Assembly: GCF_001714725.1 (NCBI RefSeq)
Contig: NZ_CP016447.1
Span: forward strand, 2,805,001 to 2,869,000
Length of the DNA: 64,000 bases
Reading direction: 5' to 3'
Source: Acidovorax sp. RAC01
Lineage (GTDB): Bacteria > Pseudomonadota > Gammaproteobacteria > Burkholderiales > Burkholderiaceae_C
The notes beneath the pieces were generated by a model. It saw only the letters and a list, made by a program, of their open reading frames with translations, was not told the DNA's origin and searched no databases. Position numbers and translations under genes: made by a program. Below are positions 61,200 to 64,000 of this stretch, in pieces; position 1 is the first letter of the stretch, and each line of letters begins with the position of its first letter.

Positions 61200-63524
61200 A
61201 TGCCGTCTTTGCGCCAGTTCCTCTCCCATCGGCTGATCTGGCTGGCGCTGCTGGTTTCCCTGGGCATCGGCGCGCTCTTCGCCCGCGCCATCTGGACCAT
61301 CCGCAACGACGAGTGGAACTACGCCGTCCAGAACAACAACAACCTGGCGCGTACGCTGGAGCAGGGCCTGAGCTGGTCCCTGGGCTCCATCGACAAGTCG
61401 CTGGAGGGCGTGGCGCGCGAGGCGGCACTCAGCGAGGTGTGGAACCTTGCCCCAGACCTGCGCAACCGCCTCATCTTCGACAACTCCCTGCGGGCAGGCG
61501 TCACGGGCGACGTGTTCGTGCTGGACGCCAAAGGCAACGTCGTACTGGATTCCGGCAACCCCCAGATTGCGCAGCAGGGCCGGGGCAACTTTGCCGACCG
61601 GGATTACTTCCGCGCTTTTGCCGAAGGAGGCCACAAGGATCTGTTCGTCGGTGCCCCGGTCGTCTTAGCGAGCGGTGGTCTCAAGGTGTTGCCGCTGGCG
61701 CGTGCCTACTACTCGCTGGACGGCAAGTTTGCAGGCGTGGTGGTTGCGGCCATCCGGCTGAGTTTCTTCAACGAGGTGTTCGGCTCGCTCAACCTGGGCG
61801 AGCAAAGCGGTATCAATCTCTTCCGACAGGACGGCGTCATCGTCTCGCGCTTTCCGTACGGCGATGCCGATGTGGGCAAGAGCCTGGCCGGTACGCCGAG
61901 CTTCACCCGGCTGCAAAAGGAAGGCTCGGGCACCTTTGTGGGCAAGGCCGCCATCGACGGCGTGGAGCGCCTGTACTCGTTTCGCCCGGTGGGCAACTAC
62001 CCGCTGATCATCAACGTGGCGCAGTCCACGCACACCATCCTGGCGCAGTGGTACCGCAATGCCTGGCTGTTGGGCATCTTTGCCGGCGTGCTGATGGCCT
62101 CCTGCGTCGGCCTGGCCCTGCTGTTCGTGCGCGAGCTGGCGTTGCGCCAGAAGGTGTCGGCCCGGCTGCATGCGGCTGAACACGACGTGCGCACCATTCT
62201 CAACAACATGCCGTCCATGATCGGCTACTGGGATGCAGACCTGCGCAACCGCTTTGCCAACCGGGCCTATGTGGAGTGGTTCGGCATGACGCCAGAGCGC
62301 CTGCGTGGCCTGCATGTGAGCGAGCTGCTGGGCCCCGATCTGTACGAGCGCAACCGCCCGTTCCTGGAGCGCGCGCTGCAGGGCGAGCCCCAGCTGTTCG
62401 AGCGCGCCATCGTCGACCCGCAGGGGCACACGCGCCACACCATGATCTCCTACCACCCCGACCGAGACGAGGTCACGGGCGTGGTGCGGGGTATCTTTGC
62501 GCAGGCTACCGACATTTCCGAGCGCAAGCGCATGGAGGACGAGCTTTTTGACGAGAAGGAGCGTGTGCGCCTGACGCTGCAGTCCATTGGCGATGCCGTG
62601 GTGTGCGCGGACGCGCAGGGCACCGTCACGTACCTCAACCCGGTGGCCGAGCGCCTGACGGGCTGGCAGGCGTTTGATGCCGCCGGCCACGCCATCGACG
62701 AGGTGCTGCGCCTGCGCAGCCCCCACAACGACAGCCCCATGGCCAGCGCCCTGCTGGCGGCCATCCGCGATGGCGCCAGCACCGGCGCGGAGCCGGTCAG
62801 CGGCCTGGTCGTGCACCGCACCTCCGGGCAGCGTTTCCAGGTGGCCAAGACGGTCAACCCCATCACCGACCGGCATGGCAGCATCACCGGTGCCGTGGCC
62901 GTGCTGCGCGACGTGACCGACGCCGTGGCCATGGCCGAGCGCATGGCGCACCTGGCCCAGTACGACGCGCTGACCGATCTGCCCAACCGCGTGCTGCTGC
63001 ACGACCGCGCCGAACTGGGCATGGCCCAGGCCCGCCGCGACGGCCGCGCGCTGGCCGTGATGTATGTGGACCTCGACGGTTTCAAGCAGGTCAACGATCG
63101 CTGGGGCCACGGTACGGGCGACGCCCTGCTGGTGCAGTTTGCCCAGCGCCTGAAGGCCGCGGTACGCGCCACCGACACGGTGTGCCGGCAGGGGGGCGAC
63201 GAGTTTGTGGTGCTGCTGCCGGGGCTCGATGGCGCCGACGCAGCCTGCGCCGTGGCGCGCAAGATCCTGGCAGCGTGCGATGCGCCCTTTGACCTCGGCT
63301 CCGAGGCATTGCGCATGAGCCTCAGTGGCGGCATCGCGCTGTACCCGCAGCACGGCGACACGTTTGATGTGCTGTCGCGCCATGCCGACGAAGCCATGTA
63401 CGCGGCCAAGCGCGGAGGCCGCTGGCGCTTCATGCTATACGCGGGGCCCGGCGCCGAGCCGCAAGCGGTGCTGCCGGCGAGCGCCGCAGCGGATGCGCAG
63501 CTGCAAGCCGCCGAGGGTGCCTAG
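61200..63524 (+). CDS. Membrane diguanylate cyclase with Cache sensor, two PAS domains and GGDEF
   Basis: Inner-membrane signal protein of 774 residues. Transmembrane helix near 10-32, periplasmic double-Cache-type sensor about 35-280 (GVTGDVFVLDAKGNVVLDSG and LPLARAYYSLDGKFAGVVVA), second helix near 288-310, PAS domains about 325-440 and 455-575, GGDEF domain about 590-745. The signature QGGDEFVVLL is near 665 and an RxxD inhibitory site (RATD) is five residues upstream, so it is probably active and product-inhibited. No EAL domain. ATG at 61200 lacks a clear ribosome-binding site. Confidence 0.92.
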   Translation: MPSLRQFLSHRLIWLALLVSLGIGALFARAIWTIRNDEWNYAVQNNNNLARTLEQGLSWSLGSIDKSLEGVAREAALSEVWNLAPDLRNRLIFDNSLRAGVTGDVFVLDAKGNVVLDSGNPQIAQQGRGNFADRDYFRAFAEGGHKDLFVGAPVVLASGGLKVLPLARAYYSLDGKFAGVVVAAIRLSFFNEVFGSLNLGEQSGINLFRQDGVIVSRFPYGDADVGKSLAGTPSFTRLQKEGSGTFVGKAAIDGVERLYSFRPVGNYPLIINVAQSTHTILAQWYRNAWLLGIFAGVLMASCVGLALLFVRELALRQKVSARLHAAEHDVRTILNNMPSMIGYWDADLRNRFANRAYVEWFGMTPERLRGLHVSELLGPDLYERNRPFLERALQGEPQLFERAIVDPQGHTRHTMISYHPDRDEVTGVVRGIFAQATDISERKRMEDELFDEKERVRLTLQSIGDAVVCADAQGTVTYLNPVAERLTGWQAFDAAGHAIDEVLRLRSPHNDSPMASALLAAIRDGASTGAEPVSGLVVHRTSGQRFQVAKTVNPITDRHGSITGAVAVLRDVTDAVAMAERMAHLAQYDALTDLPNRVLLHDRAELGMAQARRDGRALAVMYVDLDGFKQVNDRWGHGTGDALLVQFAQRLKAAVRATDTVCRQGGDEFVVLLPGLDGADAACAVARKILAACDAPFDLGSEALRMSLSGGIALYPQHGDTFDVLSRHADEAMYAAKRGGRWRFMLYAGPGAEPQAVLPASAAADAQLQAAEGA

Positions 63525-63913
63525 GTGCGCAATGCGGGTAGGGCGGGATAAGGGTGTCCGCTATTCAATTGATAGCTATACAGGCAAATGAATCAAGCGC
63601 TAGAGGCTGTTTTGGCTTGGTTTTTGGCGCTGGAGTGGTTTGACAGCCTCCCGGCGCGCTACGGCGTCATATCGCAGCGTTGCTTGCTATGTGGCCCTTG
63701 GGTGAAGTGTGCGGCTTCGCACCGCGCATCCCGCGTGGCCCTGCAGTGGCGCCGTCAGCGCTGCGGGCCGGGCCGGAAATTTGTTGCAGCACCGCGCAAA
63801 TAAATTTGATGGCTCTCGGCCCCGCCTGCGCCTACCATCCTTGCGACTTGCTCTTGCAGCGCAGGCTCCCGGCCTGCGGCACCTGCCTGTTGATTTCAAT
63901 TTCGGAGCCCCGC
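63525..63913. other. 389-base gene-free region before the LldD-like gene
   Basis: Holds a dispersed palindrome (63560-63611) and a GGAG ribosome-binding site at 63904. A promoter for the downstream gene is expected between 63750 and 63880 but no clear -35/-10 pair is found. Confidence 0.5.
63560..63611. repeat. Dispersed palindromic element, good copy
   Basis: gctattcaattgatagctat, then acaggcaaatgaatcaagcg and ctagaggctg. It is very similar in layout to 1690-1757, including the agcgctagagg end. Confidence 0.75.
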
Positions 63914-64000
63914 GTGCCCAACCTGTCCAAAATCACCTGCATCGAAGACCTGCGACTGATTGCCAAGCGCCGCGTGCCGCGCATGTTCTACGACTATGCC
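63914..64000 (+). CDS. Alpha-hydroxy-acid oxidising protein, LldD-like, 5' part only
   Basis: Begins at GTG 63914 with GGAG seven bases before it and runs off the window after 29 residues. The visible N-terminus ITCIEDLRLIAKRRVPRMFY with the DYA that follows is the start of FMN-dependent L-lactate dehydrogenase / glycolate oxidase proteins. Which acid is oxidised cannot be told from this fragment. Confidence 0.75.
   Translation, partial: MPNLSKITCIEDLRLIAKRRVPRMFYDYA

Overview
This window looks like chromosomal DNA of a high-GC betaproteobacterium of the order Burkholderiales, family Comamonadaceae, most like Acidovorax. The evidence is the uniformly GC-rich coding sequence, the gene orders rpsP-rimM-trmD-rplS, thrB-DUF2782-polA and argH/algZ-algR, a Bug-type tricarboxylate-transporter binding protein, and about ten copies of a short palindromic element with the core gctat..attgatagct. 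This assignment is inference from content; no 16S or other marker is present. There is no prophage, CRISPR array, complete insertion sequence or plasmid backbone.

Layout. 1-1.7 kb: DUF47 protein and PiT phosphate transporter. 1.8-5.3 kb: TM2 membrane protein and GNAT acetyltransferase (minus strand), then the ribosome/tRNA group rpsP, rimM, trmD, rplS. 5.3-10.4 kb: Nudix CoA pyrophosphatase, CobD/CbiB-like protein, the minus-strand operon Ste24 protease - pterin dehydratase - rsgA, and orn. 10.4-15.6 kb: DEAD-box RNA helicase with a long structured leader, a PAS-PAS-GGDEF protein and a Bcr/CflA exporter. 15.9-16.05 kb: tRNA-Lys(CTT) with its own promoter and terminator. 16-25.8 kb: a dehydrogenase, an esterase, GMP reductase, a secreted Cys protein, UvrD helicase, PhoX phosphatase and a membrane protein. 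26-31.6 kb: thrB, DUF2782, a serine hydrolase and polA. 31.7-32.8 kb: a more A/T-rich island with a single HEPN-domain gene between 16-bp inverted repeats. 32.9-34.4 kb: two glutathione transferases. 34.4-35 kb: a MITE-like element ending 6 bp before a LysR gene. 35-40.4 kb: an acidic or D-amino-acid locus (LysR, DadA-like oxidase, two paralogous binding proteins, Asp/Glu racemase). 40.4-47.7 kb: an epimerase, dienelactone hydrolase, ZIP transporter, lone ArsA ATPase and the AlgZ/AlgR two-component system. 47.8-64 kb: argH, a Bug protein, a catalase-family protein without the catalytic His and Asn, alpha-2-macroglobulin and PBP1C, a membrane diguanylate cyclase, and the start of an LldD-like oxidase.

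Most of the window is housekeeping or metabolic backbone. The parts worth a second look are the HEPN island (possible RNA-targeting defence gene), the MITE that forms the 5' region of the LysR gene, the altered catalase-family protein (aligned without gaps to E. coli HPII by a constant offset of 34 residues), the 39-bp minisatellite inside pbpC, and the dispersed palindrome family that has entered several reading frames. Starts were chosen by ribosome-binding site, gene overlap and family N-terminus; they differ in many places from the longest possible frame.
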